64,000 nucleotides of DNA from the NCBI RefSeq assembly GCF_037975245.1, contig NC_092571.1:20360917-20424916 (forward strand), given 5' to 3'. A program made the position numbers and the translations under genes. The notes under the pieces are model-generated. The model was not told where the DNA came from and ran no database searches. It saw only the letters and a program-made list of their open reading frames with translations. This document shows, piece by piece, positions 21,881 through 35,075 of the stretch. Origin of the DNA: Apostichopus japonicus. Taxonomy: Eukaryota; Echinodermata; Holothuroidea; Aspidochirotida; Stichopodidae. Each line of letters begins with the position of its first letter. The first letter of the stretch is position 1.

Positions 21881-22278
21881 TTAGTGAGCAGTTGTTAGTT
21901 TGTGTTTTCAAACTGGGTGTGAAAAAGCTGCAAGTATGCATACTGTTGGTGGTGGGCATGTAACATTGCAGTTTGGTTTTCTTAATTTTACATTGTGAAG
22001 ACACACTGTTGCTCTGCAACTATTCACAGACTTAACAGTACTAGAGTAGTTCTGTAATTCATGTCAACACCATCACTTGCAAATACATGGAACTTGAAAA
22101 GTAAAGAATTTTGACAGACAAGTTTAAAGATCTTGGCCATCAGGATGTGAATTCTCAAAGACATCTTCCGTTCCTATTTGTCTATGGCATAAATTTGAAG
22201 AGCCTTTGAAGATTTGAGAGTACCTAATTAGTATCTACCATGTATCTAAATACTAAATCCCACCGACATACTCTCAAA

Positions 22279-22325
22279 ACCTCCCTCCCTCCCTACCCAC
22301 CCACCCACCCATCCCCCTCCCCATT
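22279..22325. repeat. CCCT/CCCA-rich low-complexity tract
   Basis: Short CCTC and CCCA tandem units form a pyrimidine-rich simple repeat in intron 1. Confidence 0.85.
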
Positions 22326-24648
22326 CCCATACCTTGGTAGCAAGCAAAACGCAAGATAAATGTGAGACTGAAACGCATCTTGCGATCAGGAACCATTGAA
22401 AAGTACATGCAATCCTGGCAAGCGGGGTTAATAAACTTGAGTGCCTAACTTTAGCCTTCATACCTGACTTCACAATGATGAAATTGAGCATCTTAGAGTA
22501 CATACAGGACAAAATGAATGGACGTTATTGATTACATGCTTTTTCGCGTAGAGAGAAAATGATATCGAGAACTTTCAGAAATGGGTCTCAATATTTTTGC
22601 ATGCATGCCTTCAATTCAAAGTTGTAAGTAGGCAGCACTGGGTGACCACTGTGCATTAATAATTAGCCGTTACGTGGCATACTCGGTACATTGTTGGCTC
22701 GTTGGTTACCTATGTAAGGTTACCAAGTGTGTGTAATGTATTAGGCTTTTAACTTTTCAAGGTAAAGTAGATATGTACATTAGTAGCTTTGCAGGTGCTT
22801 AATGATTTAAAAAAAAATTTTTTTTTATAATAACTTGGTCAAAATGGAGTGCATTAGTCAAGTACCACTTCATCCATTTATTCATTCTTTCATAAATTCT
22901 GTTGACTGTTTTCTTAACGACAGCAATATATATATATGTACTATACAGCAATTATTATTTCAAATGTAAAGTTGTGAAGGAACTTGCGGATCATACCAGT
23001 ATTGGTCTCAAGAGAACTGATTCTTTGAAGATGTTTAATTCACGATATAAAGGGGAGGAGGGGAATGGGGGGGGGGGAGTTCTCTAAAAAGTAAAAGAGT
23101 TGTTGTGAACTTATAAGATGAGAACTGCATACTTGCTAGGAAAGTCCAAGAAAACTGTAGGATTTGACCCTAGTGAATGACGCTTTAATTTAGTTGCTTT
23201 ATAATCCAATTTCTTTAATAACTCGGTCAATGATCTTCGTCTGATGATAATTTCTGGAAGGGTGTCTTATAGTAGTATGGTCAAAGTGAATCTAATTAAA
23301 TCTTATTTTAAGTAATGTTCTTGCAAGAAATTAGAAAAAATAGACCACATTCAGAAAGTTGCTCTAAGCCTTATGTACATTACAGAAATAAAAGTTATCC
23401 ACAGCTTGGGATGGGTTAGTACATGTAAATAATATTCTATTCGTATATTTATTGCAAAATAATTGTTTTGGTAAATGAAATTCAAGGCAAATAACCAGTT
23501 TGTGTGGTTTTTCCAGTAAATGCTAATGAACTCAAGGTTGTTAACTGTTGCATATTCAAAATATTGGCATCAATCCAACTCTCCAGTATTTGTTGTGAAA
23601 GGAGAATTAAGTGATCAGTTTGAATGCTACCCACTCACTCATTGCATGGGCATACGGTAGTCTCCTGTTTCCATTGTCATTATCCAAATTGGATCTTTTG
23701 CGGTACGGTTTAATCCACCCTGATTTCTACTGGTTGCTAATGTACAGTATGTTTATTCACCTTTGAGGCTGTGATGTCATTCGTGAAGTAAATATAACAG
23801 CAAAAAAACAAACCCTAAACCCGCCAGAAAAACTGCATTTGATGTGATGTTATAATTTCTTGGACATTCAGTGAACTGCCTCGTGAAAACTGAATACATA
23901 ATTTACCCAAATTTTATTTCTGTACACATATTTTTGATATTCACAGAAAAAGTGGACAGGATGGTAGTTAGAAACTTTGCTCTGTATGATAACGTATCCA
24001 GACTTGTTATTACCTTTTATCTAAGACTAACGAGGTAGATTTTGTATCTTTGAGTAACATTGTGAATAATCAAGATGTGGCTACAAGCTTTGTTTTTAGA
24101 GACCCTGGAGAAGTTTGTGGAAATCAATGCTGCTCCACATTTGTCTACAAGGTTGGCTAAGTTCATTCTGCTAGTTCTCAACCATTCATAACAGACATCC
24201 TATGTTTGTATGTTTACAAGTGGGGAAGATATCTCCCAGATGGTGTCATAAACCAGAGCTGAAAATGTAAACAAAGTTGTAAATAAAGCGTCAGTGAGAC
24301 AGCTTTCTTGCTCTCTAAAATTCTACGCTCCTCTGGAGAAGGAGATGGACTTGTCAGGCGCCCTGTGATGAATGTAACTTCTCTCTGTCATCTCTCTCAG
24401 AGACAGGAGGAAAGTTATCAACATAATTACTCCAGTCATGCAACCCAGCCTGTAATGAAATGGTGGAATGCAATTTGCGTGCGAACCTAGGCTGTGAGAA
24501 TGCTAATAATAGATGGCTTGACAATGTATCTTGGGAGGTAGCTTTTTCAGTATTGCCCACGCTATCTCTCTCTCTCTCGCTCACTCACCGAGCTGCTAAC
24601 TTGGAACAGTCGAAAAGCTGCATGAGGGCAAAATAGCTACATCTCTTT

Positions 24649-24673
24649 ATATATACTGTATATATATATATAC
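24649..24673. repeat. AT microsatellite
   Basis: Alternating TA sequence includes tatatactgtatatatata. Nearby, at 24563-24585, is a (TC)n tract. Both lie in intron 1. Confidence 0.85.
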
Positions 24674-27526
24674 TAGTAATGCAATGCGATGAACAGAGTG
24701 CTACGGTGTTATTGGTCATAAATTATTGAAACTCGAACATGTATGCATATTGCCAGCAGGATAGTTGTTGCTTTTAGAATATTCTCATAGATACTTGAAG
24801 ATATATTGCATCGCATCTTCCATCAAGTCTCAACAATCATCGTAAATTGTACTGTGGGTACTGTTAAATGAGTTTTAAAGATATTTAGTGCCTTACTTTT
24901 TGTGTGAATTTCCAAGATCGATATTTTGATAATTCTATCACAGATGCATATCGAGCTATCGAGTAGATGAAGTTGTTAATGGCTCCTATGGTTATCTCCG
25001 GTTGCCCTTATAATTAATGCTGTGTTATTTTATTTTTCTTTAACGTCAATTTTTTTTCTCTCTTTTCTGTTACTACTTGCAGTATTTTAGTCAGGTTTAA
25101 GTCACATACTGCTGTATGCCTTCGTAAATAGCAGCCAAAGGGATTCTTATCCTTTTCATAGAATTTTATTTTTACTAAAAAAGTAGCTCCCTACTATGCA
25201 GTATGTAATGTATAGCATACATATTGCAAATGAATACAGTGCACTTGTAGCAGACAACGATTTTGATATATATCTAATGTACTGTACACACGGTCCATTA
25301 CTGTACCTGACATATACAGTCTTGGAATATTGCACATCATATAAATCTACTCGTTCACACACACACACAAAAACTTGAATTATACAGAACTCTCCATACG
25401 TTAGAAACAAAAGAGAGAGGGAGAGAGAAACTCCCTTGTCATTACGAATCCTTCGGTTGAAGAGCTCTTTTAAAATTGATCACTGGGAAAATATACAATA
25501 ACGTGCATGTGTAGCCAATGCACACAACAAATCCTTTTATGTCGGTGCAGTTTTGGTTGAGGTATAAATGGGAGAAACTTGTCATAAACCGCCACCCGTT
25601 ATGAATATGAAAATTTTTTGCAGTAAAAAGACTGAGTCGACGATGGTAAGGTGAAAGGTTCCTCGCTGTAAGTGTGTTATCACAACAAGGGTTTAGAGAA
25701 CCTCTATTCATGTGTTTAATATGATGTTATTCCGCCATCTGGTGGTGTGTACTGGTTCGTTACCTTGCATTATCGTTGCCCTGGTTAGGCAAGTTTCCTG
25801 CCGGATAGGGTCGAAAAGAGTTCACGTCTGAAGGAAAGAGCCTGATAGCAATAAAATTTGATGGTAGTTACTGGACATTTGAAACCCTTTGGCAAAGTGC
25901 AGACCTTGTGGTGTTTGATTGAAGAAACATGTCTCTGTATTGAATCTGGACACTCGTTTCTGAAATATGACTGGCAGAAGGTACAAAAACACCATATAAT
26001 TTATTCATTCATTCTTGCTTAGTTTTTTTCATTACAACAGCTCTTAGCAAGTCTATAAAATGTGAATTGTCTGATGAGCCATAAACTTGTATTGACTCTA
26101 TATCTTTGTCACATAAATTGTACCATTTGTAGAAAATCATACCTTACCATCTTGCCCACATACAGCACTGCCAAGTTCACTTTCAGGGAGAGCTAGCAAA
26201 CATGTTTGAACTGACCAAGTGACCATTGCTTAATATATATATGGCCGGCCAGTGATGGACACTCCCCAAAGAAGAAGAAAGATACCCCTAATAAAGCTGT
26301 CAAAACTTGATATATTGCACAAACAAGACTGCTGTGATGGATCATATAGCAGCAGCCATCCACCAGCATCAGAGAGGCACAGTATCTTATTGACCAGCGT
26401 ACATAGATTAAACTGGATGCCATATATCAGTTAATGAAGCAACTGTGGTATTTCGTGATTTTGACTCCCATTTCGGCCCTTCAGTATTGCTGGGCTTTTT
26501 GCCACTAGAAATGGTTTCTATGGCATCTGAGTAGATATCACAAGACAAGATACTATGCAATGGGGTCTAGAGTAATTTCCAAATTTGTGGTTTGAATTTA
26601 CATATAAATATACGAAATGCTATTTCTTATCGTCTTTACAGCATATAGGCTGCAGACTTAATCTGCTTGAACGTACTACTTGTTTCCCGGGGTATAATGG
26701 ATTGGAATAATTTTGGCTTTCTACAGTCTCGCAGTTGGTCAAAGATTGTGGAAATGTGTTTATCAACTTTTTCGGGGAAACAGGAGAGCGCTACAAGGTG
26801 CCAAAGAAGGCTCACGGTCAGATAGAAAAGCACAGTTTGCAAATAAGTCAGTTAGACCTTCTAAACCGTAATCTTTTGCGATATGAAAGGGTTTATGTCA
26901 GATTAATGTTCATTATCCAGTATGTTTAATAAGAAGTTATGGTTTCAACCTTGCAAACTTAACATGGATCTCTCAGTTGAAATTGCAGGAAATTCAGTTG
27001 TAGCATGATTGAATGTTACAGTGACTGGTTTGGTCAATATGGTGTCAAATTCATTTACTTCCTAAATAATGCAAGACATGCAGAACTTCTAAATTTATGG
27101 AAAGTGATAAAAAAAATTAGGTAATATAAAAGTATGCAGCAATATTCCAAGACAGGATCTTCAAATTATGTGGTTTAACAGAGCTGTTTTAATAGTCAAT
27201 ATGCAGTCATTCAAGCAAATCATTCAGGCTTAAAAATATAAAATTGTTAGTCATTAATTCTTTGATGTCTCCCAATAAATTAAAATGTTTCTGCTCAATT
27301 AGAGACAGAGATATCCTAACCTTAGATGAGGAATAATGTGAATCAATTATTTGAGTTGTTCTGCAATGTGAATTGCAAATTTGAGACAATGAACTCGTCC
27401 CAAAGTCGGTCATCATGAAATTTTTTCTCGAAATATTCGATTTGATAAATCTGTAGCTATCTCACCCAGCTGCTGATGGCTGAAGTGGCAGTGGTTCCTG
27501 TGGCCCTGAGGCTGATGACAAGATCC

Positions 27527-27601
27527 TCTGTGACCTCACAATGATGATGATAAAACAAAAGACCAACGACCTTTACCTGTTCTGGTCTTTGAGGTCACAG
27601 A
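27527..27601. repeat. Inverted repeat in intron 1
   Basis: tctgtgacctca (27527-27538) is exactly complementary in inverse to tgaggtcacaga (27590-27601). Inside it, aaagacca pairs with tggtcttt. Together they could form a bulged hairpin. It contains AGGTCA half-sites in opposite orientation. No function is assigned. Confidence 0.6.
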
Positions 27602-28371
27602 CCTGTTTTAATCCTCAGGTTTGGTCAGGTGATAAGTTATTTGGTCAATCTATTTGGACATTACCCCGCGAGCATGGAAGGGGTCACTGGCCATCTTCTT
27701 TCATGACCGGTTCGCTCTTGATGTAAGTAGGACTTTTATCAGGATTGCCTGCCATCCTTAAGAAATGGACCTGTCACTTACAGAACCAAGTATATTGTGA
27801 CACCTTTCGTGATTAAGAAAGTTTCATAGACCGCTTTTGGCACACCTTAACAAGAAAAGACCCGACCGGACCAACCATCGTCATGGTCAACATGTGACCC
27901 CACGGCGATTTGACCTGATGGTGGGTGTTCTGATCATCGCTGCGAAACTTTCTCTTTGTTTGCTATAAAAACTCTGGCTGGTTTTACGAGCAAGGTCCTT
28001 CCGGGTACGCCCAGTCAGACTCATTTGTGAGGGCAGTGAATCTTTTTTCTATTCCCAGGTTAACCTAGTTCGGTTTAACGGGTAGTGGTGGCTACCCAGC
28101 ATTGGTGGTGACAGACCAACCTTTAAGCTATATATGACTTGTAGGTGGTTTTCAAAATAAGGAACCAATCAAGTCGCGATTTTCTTTTTTTTTTTGCTTT
28201 TCTTGGCAAGAATACCAGAAATTTTGCATTTATTGATCAGAATAAATACGATGCCTTACGGTATAGATTTCTTTAAATTGGTTGACATATTCAAGCAGGT
28301 TCAACTTCAACAAATATCACTCAGGTTACTATATTCTTCTCTAGCACTTAATATATTAGTAGACTTAATCC

Positions 28372-28460
28372 AACCCACCTTCCCCTCCCCCACCCAGTTT
28401 GCTAGTAGCAAGTTCAACCCCACCTTCCCCCACCCCACCCAGTTTGCTAGTAGTTGCAAG
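28372..28460. repeat. Short C-rich direct duplication
   Basis: A unit containing caccttcccc, cacccagtttgctagtag and caagtt is present twice in tandem, with a period of about 45-50 bp. Confidence 0.8.
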
Positions 28461-31400
28461 TTAAACATTTAATTAGAGAGTGAGTCCAGCAACCTCATTT
28501 AAATCTGAACACACTGTGGGTGGACAATAATTCAAACATGTTTTTTACTACATTAATCATGCCAAAGTCGAAATAAAATCTGACATGCTGAAACTTTCCA
28601 AAAAATGAACTTTCTAAGCTTTTCAAAAGGTACCGTTTGTGGCATTTGAATATTAATTAGTATGGAAATTTACTAGTTATAAAATAAAATAAACCAGAGA
28701 TTTTCCCTGAAAACAATTTCTTCCTTTAGTTGTCTCAGTGCATCTGTCAACACAACCTAATTGGTTTTTCCAGATTTCTTTGTATTGCATTTACCTTTAA
28801 AAAGATTTTTTAAAAATTTGCAATTATGTATCATAATTATTGTGACTCAACTTTCCTAAAAAAGTCTCAATATATATGTATATCTTTCAAAAGCAGAAGT
28901 CCTTGAATAATACTATTTTACATTATATACTATTTCTGTAAAATATTACACTGCCTGTGTATTCCCAGCCAACCTCTTCAGAGATTTGCATTTCTCAGTT
29001 GATGGAGTGCATTTGTCGCTATGGGTAACTGGTTTTCCCTAAATAATGACTAAAACATCATTTTTCACCCCCTGGGGGCAGTGGCAAAGTAGTTCAAAGA
29101 GTAGACTTGGATGCTAGTCTTATGCGTACCACTTTCCTACTAGTGTAGTGTTGTCCTGAGGCGGTATTGGGGGAAGGCATTGACACAACAACAAGTTCAC
29201 ATTTGTGATTTATCTCCAGTTGTGTGTAAAGAAGGGTTTTAGGAAACTAAGTTTCTTTTTGACACATGTAATAAGCTGAACATAATCTTAGAAGAATCTT
29301 GGGTGAAAATTTGCATTCATTTCATACTTGGGTGGGGTTGTGTGGGATGTTAAACTTGAGAGGATAACAAATTCTATCATAAAATAAAGATATGCAATGT
29401 ACAGAGCACGTGAAATGAAGCATGTTGGATTGAACCAACCATCACTTTGCATACTGTAGCTTAAATTCTGATCTGTTGAAGTTTGTGGAGGTCAAAGTTC
29501 ATTTGCAGGCAACAAGGACCATATCCAAAATTGTGTTTGTTGTTCCTTTAAAACCTTCCTTTCTGTGTCACAGAACGCTATTTGCCATCATTGTACTGTT
29601 CATGTTGGTAGTAAAGAACAACTCGCTGATATGTGAATGGTTTTATCGACAAAAACCAGTAAAATTTCAATTAAATGGAGGAAGTCCTAATTGCAGCCGT
29701 AAAATATACTGAAAAACTGTACAGAAAGTTAAGGTGTGTTGTCCAGGCATGATGTCAGAAATTGCACAAAAATGATCTTAGCCCAAATAATTAAAGTTGA
29801 TAACATTTCAAACTGATCTAAATAACAGCACAATCAATATATAGGAGAGAGTTGGACCAAGGTGCTTCTCTGTTTTTGTTGTTTTTTTTTGGTTCTGCTT
29901 CTTTAATTCTAAAGCTGTTGTTATTCCTTTAACATCTGAAGTTCATCACAGTTTTGTACAAATGGATTCCATAAGACACCCCATTATATATAGCTGCAGT
30001 TTTGCATTATGGTTGATGGAAATGTCTTTGAAATCAAATAAATATCACACATACAGAAATATCACACGCATACAGGTCTATTCCTTGGGTCTTCTGGTAA
30101 TGTTTAAGTTAATGTCAAGGACAGCTCTAAAAATAGCCTTTGTTACTATAGGACTTGTTTGTATATAATGTAATTTGATACCATCAAAACATTACAACCC
30201 TGGGAATAAAGGTCATAAGTTTTGACCCTTGTTGGCCCTCTTTATTTTCTTTTGCAAAACTCTGATCGGGCGGGTAACTGTTCTATGCAAAGGCATGCCA
30301 ACTGAACATAACTCTGCTAAAGTGTAAACAGAATGTAGTACTGTGTGTTTTATTCTAGTATATGTTATATCACCAACCAACCTGTAAACCAATACTGTGA
30401 AGAAAAACAACATATATTGTTCATTGTGTTTGCCAATGGAGGGGGACAGGAGTGTGTCCCTGAATTCTTTGAAATACACAGTGTACATAAACCTCTCCTA
30501 ATACATTAATAACACTGCATTCACAATGCATTAACTCATGCATTCACAGCTACAGAGTTATTATAACTTGTTAGTACTATTACTTATTATTTACATTGCT
30601 ACAGCCCTTCAGTTTAATATATATACATAATCCTATCCATCCAATGATCCAAGCAACAGCTATATATAGAATAAACATGTGATAACACTGGTACACACCT
30701 GCCATGAAGAAACCGGTTGCAACTAGCTAGGGTTTGGCATGTGTGAGCATTGTCCCTGATTTTCTCAGTCCCCTGGGTTTACGCAGTATTTATCTTTGTA
30801 ATGATATGTCAGAGTTCATAAGGAAAGGTCAAGGTTGTTTTTCAGCTGGATACCTCTTCAGACAGACCTAATTTTGTAGGGCAAACTGATCCAGTTTCGT
30901 ATTTCATGACAGTTGGCAGACTGTTGCCATGATTCCCCCCCCCCCCCCCTTCTTCTTTCATGGTAATAGTCTTGCATGTTTGTCATGACTGCATGTACAT
31001 ATAGTGTATTGGGAGTTTGGTTTCCCAGACCTTTGGTATCAGCTGGTTTACATTTCAACAGCATTTATACATACATTTTACTATATAGCTTTCATGTCTA
31101 TTTCTCTCTTAAGGCAACAACAACAGTTCTTCCAAGCAGGTTTTTACTTTATTGATGGTGGGTGGAATACTCAATCCTAGGTCATGACAAAATCCCTCAG
31201 CATTGAAGGTCATTTTCTCTACTACTTTAGTTTTCATTTAAAATAATGATGTTCAAATCATAAGAGACGTATTTAAAAAAATTCTATTCACTTTTTAAAC
31301 TTCATCGAGTGGAAGAAAAAAGGGATTAATGGTCATTTTATATTTAATATTACTACTTGGTAGGGGGTAGGGGGTTGGTAAACTTGTGAACCTAATGCAC

Positions 31401-33387
31401 ATGTCTGTTAGTGTGCTTCCATGTGACAGGTAGCCTACTACACTAACACTTATGTACAGTAAACCAGCCTAGCCTACTGTTTATTTATGATTTACCAGGG
31501 TGGTAAAACCATCATCAGTGAGCTGCATCTTTCTGGTAAGATTTATATGGAAGTATTTTTAGAGGTATACTATTCTAATTATATAGTGAATCTGGTTCAA
31601 AGCACCCTCCCTCCCCCCCCCCCCCCAAAAAAAAAGAATTATCAAACTATTTCATTTTAAAATTGAAATGTAGACAACTGTTTTAACCATTTTATACACT
31701 TGTGTAACTGTAGAGAATTGTAGAGAATTGACAACGTTTCCCCGACTGAAGACTTTTACTTTCTCATGATTGAAGTTAAAGGTTTCCTGACGACAAAGCT
31801 GTGTAAAGACACACTGCAAGCCTTAGGGCACATTATTAAGTCCGAGCTTTGTGCTACATGAAACTTGTACTTGGTTCGAGTGGCTGTTGCTTAATGTAGG
31901 AGATAGCCTGACCTGGCCGGTAAACTTTCTCTGCGGCGGCGCCAAGGTTTGAGGATTAAGAGTCCGTGGCGCAAGGTTAAAACCTTGACATTAATTGATC
32001 ACTCAGGTCTGAAAACGAGAGCCTTTAGGTGTGTACAAGTATTCTAGAGACAGGAAGAGTGAGATAATCTTTTCCTGCCAGACAAGAATGACAAGAATTA
32101 TTCCACTTATGACTTTCATCTCTCAATTTGATGAAGAAGCTTGTGGTTTACAGACTTTTTGAGTCCATTCATTACTTACCACATGATGGCTAGTCTGTTA
32201 ATCCTTGCTGTCAACTTGTTTCATCCCTTTGACCAAATTAAGCAGTTTTTGATCCTTTTATCACATCTAAGATATACTAGAGTTGAAAGGTTGGATATTT
32301 GGGGTTTAGGATATATACTGTTAAAACCAGTCTGTTGTACTGTACTGTTCATGTATACAACATTGTGCACCTCTCACAAAACACCCTTGACCTGCCATAG
32401 TCATGAGTTCTAATTGCAAGATAGTTAGAAACACTATTATAGGCCTATGTAGTTCATCTGCAGATGTAATATGTCTTGGCTAAGAGTTTCAATTTTTGCT
32501 TTCAAAAACAGCTTTTTTTCCAAGTGTTAGTTATCTTTTGGTCGCTCATGATGTTACTAACTGACATACTTTTATGTACAATATGTTGTGTTCATGAATG
32601 TGTAGCATGTGCATTTTGGGATATGTTACCTACCATGTAATATGTGTGTGTAAAAGTTGGCCTGACATTTCAATCCTAGCAGGAGCTTCTTTAGAGGCTG
32701 AATGACAAGTAACAGTAACAGAAAGGACAAATACATGCACAGAATACAGAATGGTTAATGAGCACGATGAACACAAAAGAGATAGATGTAAGAAGATTAG
32801 TAGACAAGGGATGGAGAGAAGAAAGAAACCAACAGGGGGAAGAGGAGAGGTAGGAGGCAATATGTATGTACAGAAAACTGCTCCAACTAGGATTACCCCA
32901 AGTGTGTTTTCATCATGTGCGAAACAAGCTGGCCTGTTTAATAAATACTATGCCTGTTGAGTACTACATACAGTGCAGTATACAGTAGATATGTTACAAC
33001 TTGTATCCTCGTTTCATTGTTCGTTCTAGATGATACAGGTTCGTATCTTTAACTACTTAATGTCTGTATGACATTCAAATTGAACCTGTAACATTTTACC
33101 CGCATCAAATAAAAAGATAATAAAGAGTCATGTTAACTTTAGTGTTAGCTATTTGGCTTTATGCCATTTTTGACGTAGTTCCCATGCATATATCCAAAGT
33201 TTAAGAGTTCACCTATTCTTTTTAGATGAATGACATTAAATGAAAACAAACTTGGGAACAAACAAAGAATGAGTGTGTGTTTGTTTTTAGAACTTTGAAC
33301 ATATATAGAAATCATATAGATAAAAACGTGTATTGTCAAGTGGTCTTTGGCCAGCCCTCAGATCATACGTTACTCATTAACAGACTC

Positions 33388-33726
33388 CTTTATTTATTTT
33401 CAAATACATCATTTCAACCTTAGCGTCACTAAAGGATATCAGAATGTGAACCTGGGTTGAACTTTATTGTAATGTGTTAATGAGGTTGCAATTCACTTTA
33501 TTATTTACAATACGTCATTTCAAAAAACCTTAGCTTTACTAAACGATGTCAGGGAGTCAACCTGGGGTGAACTTTATTGTAATGTGTTAATGATGTTGCA
33601 AATAACTTTATTATTTAAATATGTCATTTCAAAAAACCCCTAGCCTTTTCTAAACGATATCAGAGAGTCGACCTGGGGTGAACTTTATTGTAATGTGTTA
33701 ATGACTTTGCAATTCACCTTTAGCAA
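33388..33726. repeat. About 114-bp tandem repeat, three copies
   Basis: Each unit contains a ttatttac-like start, catttcaa, ttag, taaa.gatatcag, acctggggtgaac and tttattgtaatgtgttaatga. The three copies are moderately diverged. It lies in Ski intron 1 and is non-coding. Confidence 0.9.
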
Positions 33727-34577
33727 TGATCTGCTAGCATATTTCGCCTGGATTTTCTTAAGGGTCATTTCTGGTCACTGCTTTATGAATCATCACATGG
33801 TTTTCTTTGCCTAACAGATTTGCACAACAGTGTGCATACTGTATAGTATATGCTAGAAGCTGTATCCATGTGTTTTTTCAAACTACAATCTTCTAAAGGA
33901 TTGCATTAGGTCAAATTTGTGTTATTCTTTGACAACTGCAAAATATTTGTGATTTGTTTTCAAGCTGAGATGGTAGTTTACTTACATAATCTTTTAGTTC
34001 ATGTCAATGTTTTGGAAAGAAAGCTGTGTGGGAAGTACTAATTAACATAAATGTTTCCTTCAATTTCAATTTAATGTATTTATTCTAGTATAAATATAAA
34101 AATATTTATAAAAGGAGTAATAAAATACCATATTTTAAACAAGGTATACAAAATGTTGTTCAGTTCATACAAAATATATAAATTCTATAACAATTCATGG
34201 AAAGTTTTTTCGATTGAATCAAAATCGCATCTCTATAAACAAAGGAATTCTTAAACAAAACTGTATTCTGTACGTTGGCAAAATATCAGGATTTCATAGA
34301 TTTCTGTTGATTTCAACGGTTTATTCCTGGTATGATGAGTCCACGATGTTTAGCAACTCAATTCACCTTATATTGAAGCTTTACCATTAGAAAAGTTGAC
34401 TGGATGCCAAGGTCTTATGTCATATTACATAACAAGCACAGAATTTCTGAGTAAAGGTCTTCTGTTGTGTACTTGTCCACAGTGATCAATGACTGTCTGG
34501 TGTTGTGCTGTGTAGTGCTTGCAGACAGTTGCTGGTAAAGTGAGAAATAGATAGAATAGTTTAACAATGGTCATTCA

Positions 34578-34596
34578 AAAAAAAAAAAAAAAAATT
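34578..34596. repeat. Poly(A) run
   Basis: A run of about 18 A residues occurs. No retrotransposon body with a poly(A) tail could be recognised upstream. Confidence 0.85.
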
Positions 34597-34848
34597 TAAA
34601 AGTATCCTGCCTATCTATAAGTACTAATTATAAAAGCAATGACTGCTTCAAAACACTGTTTGGATAGGGAATTGATTAAATCAAATTGAAGTGGAACTCT
34701 GGGGGGAATATTGTGAGAGAGTGATTCAGTTCAAATCATCTGGAAATAATAGAGGATTAAGTAGATTAGTTTGTTGCTTTGATATTTTTTATCAATTAGA
34801 AAAATGTTTGTTTCCAGAGAAGAATTAACAGATCAATCTGTTAATTCT

Positions 34849-35075
34849 GTACTGCAGCAACAGCCACTGTATGTTTGTACTTGTAGACAAACTTGCAGAG
34901 TGGTACTGCAGCAACAGCCACTATAGGTTTGTACATGTAGACAAACTTGCAGAGTGGTACTGCACCAGCAGCCACTGTATGTTTGTACATGTAGACAAAC
35001 TTGCAGAGTGGTAGTGCAGCAACAGCCACTATATGTTTCTACATGTAGACAAACTTGCAGAGCGTTACTGCAGCA
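34849..35075. repeat. 54-bp tandem repeat, a little over four copies
   Basis: Units begin at gtactgcag (34849), 34903, 34957 and 35011, with a partial copy at about 35065. Each carries cagccact, tatgtttgtac and gtagacaaacttgcagag. The 54-bp period is a multiple of three, so open frames (an 18-residue repeat on the minus strand, TTLQVCLHVQTYSG) run through it. I regard these as artefacts. Confidence 0.92.
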
